DNA of 64,000 nucleotides from Limnanthes douglasii subsp. nivea (lineage: Eukaryota; Streptophyta; Magnoliopsida; Brassicales; Limnanthaceae). Numbering within the stretch: the stretch's first letter is position 1; each line of letters begins with the position of its first letter. The DNA lies in contig JAUPFV010000001.1 of NCBI GenBank assembly GCA_036936605.1, forward strand, positions 120,288,771 through 120,352,770, in the 5' to 3' direction. The notes under the pieces were generated by a model. That model was not told the origin of the DNA. It saw only the letters and a list, made by a program, of their open reading frames with translations, and ran no database searches. The position numbers and the translations under genes are program-made. Below, in pieces: positions 63,466-64,000 of the stretch.

Positions 63466-64000
63466 CAGGGGCGGATCCAAGATTAGAATTTAGGGTGTGC
63501 CAAAAATATCATAGAACTAAAAAAAGTCCGAGTAATATATAGTCAAAATACATCAATACACCATTACAACTAAAAATGAAAATATATTTCTACTCTAAAC
63601 GTAATTGCATTCTTCTCTTACTCATGCCTTGAAAGCGCTTGATAATATCTCGATCTCGATTGTAGCAAACACTTATTTCTCCACAAATTTCACTAAGATA
63701 TCATTAAGCCATGGATTGGACATTAGATTTTTCAACTCATTCTTCACATATTTCGTACTAGAAAATACTTGCTCAACACTTGCGGTGGCCACCGGTAATG
63801 ACAAAGCTAGCTTTAAAAGCGTGTACACAAATCCAAATATTTTGTGTTTTTTTGTACGCACATGATTTTTACATAGATCCGAGATACTCTTCAAATTGGA
63901 AAAATTATTGTCCATCTTCACACACTCAATATAAGTCTCACGTTGGCTAGACAATTCTTTATCACTAGCATCCACAAAGTCATTTGGGTATAATTTTGCC
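63466..64000 (-). mobile_element. One end of a hAT transposon, cut by the right window edge
   Basis: CAGGGGCGGATCCAAG at 63466 is a typical terminal sequence of plant hAT elements whose transposase ends with the hAT dimerisation domain. The transposase C-terminus reads toward this end on the minus strand, so this is the 3' end of the element. The other terminus lies outside the window. Confidence 0.75.
63590..64000 (-). pseudogene. hAT transposase, C-terminal dimerisation domain, partial and broken
   Basis: The minus strand reads in from the window edge. LALSLPVATASVEQVFSST (about 63780) is the hallmark LxLPVxTASVERxFS motif of hAT dimerisation domains. KNELKNLMSNPWLNDILVKF follows (LRNxMxDxWLNDxLVxYIE pattern), then TAA at 63673 where the family continues. 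After a frame change, DIIKRFQGMSKRRMQL gives the usual C-terminal end, with a stop at 63590-63592. The N-terminal and catalytic parts are outside the window. Confidence 0.85.

Overview
This window is nuclear DNA of a flowering plant, most likely a eudicot; the species cannot be named from the sequence. The evidence is a spliced plant-type MLF (myeloid leukemia factor-like) gene with TATA box and GT-AG introns, set in nested plant transposons: Ty3/gypsy elements of the Tat lineage with two RNase H domains, L1-type LINEs with a DUF4283/CCHC ORF1, a Mutator-like element (MULE) carrying a Ulp1-type protease gene, a tRNA-derived SINE and a hAT end. Nearly all transposon genes are damaged; the MLF gene is the only clear host gene.

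Layout. 1-760 is a diverged tandem repeat (unit about 310 bp) cut by the window edge. 1227-1583 is a solo LTR (minus) with target duplication ACAAT. 4500-7540 is a badly decayed LINE (LINE C, plus). 8230-15348 is a full-length L1 (LINE B, plus) flanked by a 14-bp duplication. 15441-31817 is a second L1 (LINE A, minus, TTACGCTTTGC on both sides) split by a complete 10,478-bp Tat retrotransposon (element 1, 16142-26619, duplication ACCAT). 32082-34122 holds the MLF-like gene with six coding exons. 35011-46811 is an 11.8-kb MULE with a perfect 9-bp duplication. 46990-48967 is a LINE fragment (LINE D), followed by a second, decayed Tat element (element 2, 48968-58620) and a fragment of a third in opposite orientation (58989-60400). 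The right end has hAT-like debris, a SINE (62876-63059) and one end of a hAT element (63466 to the window edge).

Most interesting system. The MULE carries three genes: a MURA-type transposase (plus strand), an intact 160-residue ORF of unknown function, and a multi-exon gene (minus strand) with an N-terminal DUF1985-like part, a basic/proline and poly-Q middle and a C-terminal Ulp1 (C48) protease. Its introns and spacers, but by eye not its exons, hold about 73 exact copies of TGCGAA/TTCGCA, often as facing pairs and partly in tandem arrays. Short motifs dispersed in noncoding DNA of a MULE that also encodes a DUF1985-type protein recall the VANC anti-silencing system of Arabidopsis VANDAL elements. 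I propose this as a candidate relative with its own motif; this is inference.

Second point of interest. The Tat elements have a large ORF antisense to gag-pol between integrase and the 3' LTR. An intron with splice sites on the antisense strand is visible in element 1 and, at the matching place, in the third element, which suggests the antisense gene is or was expressed as a spliced mRNA.
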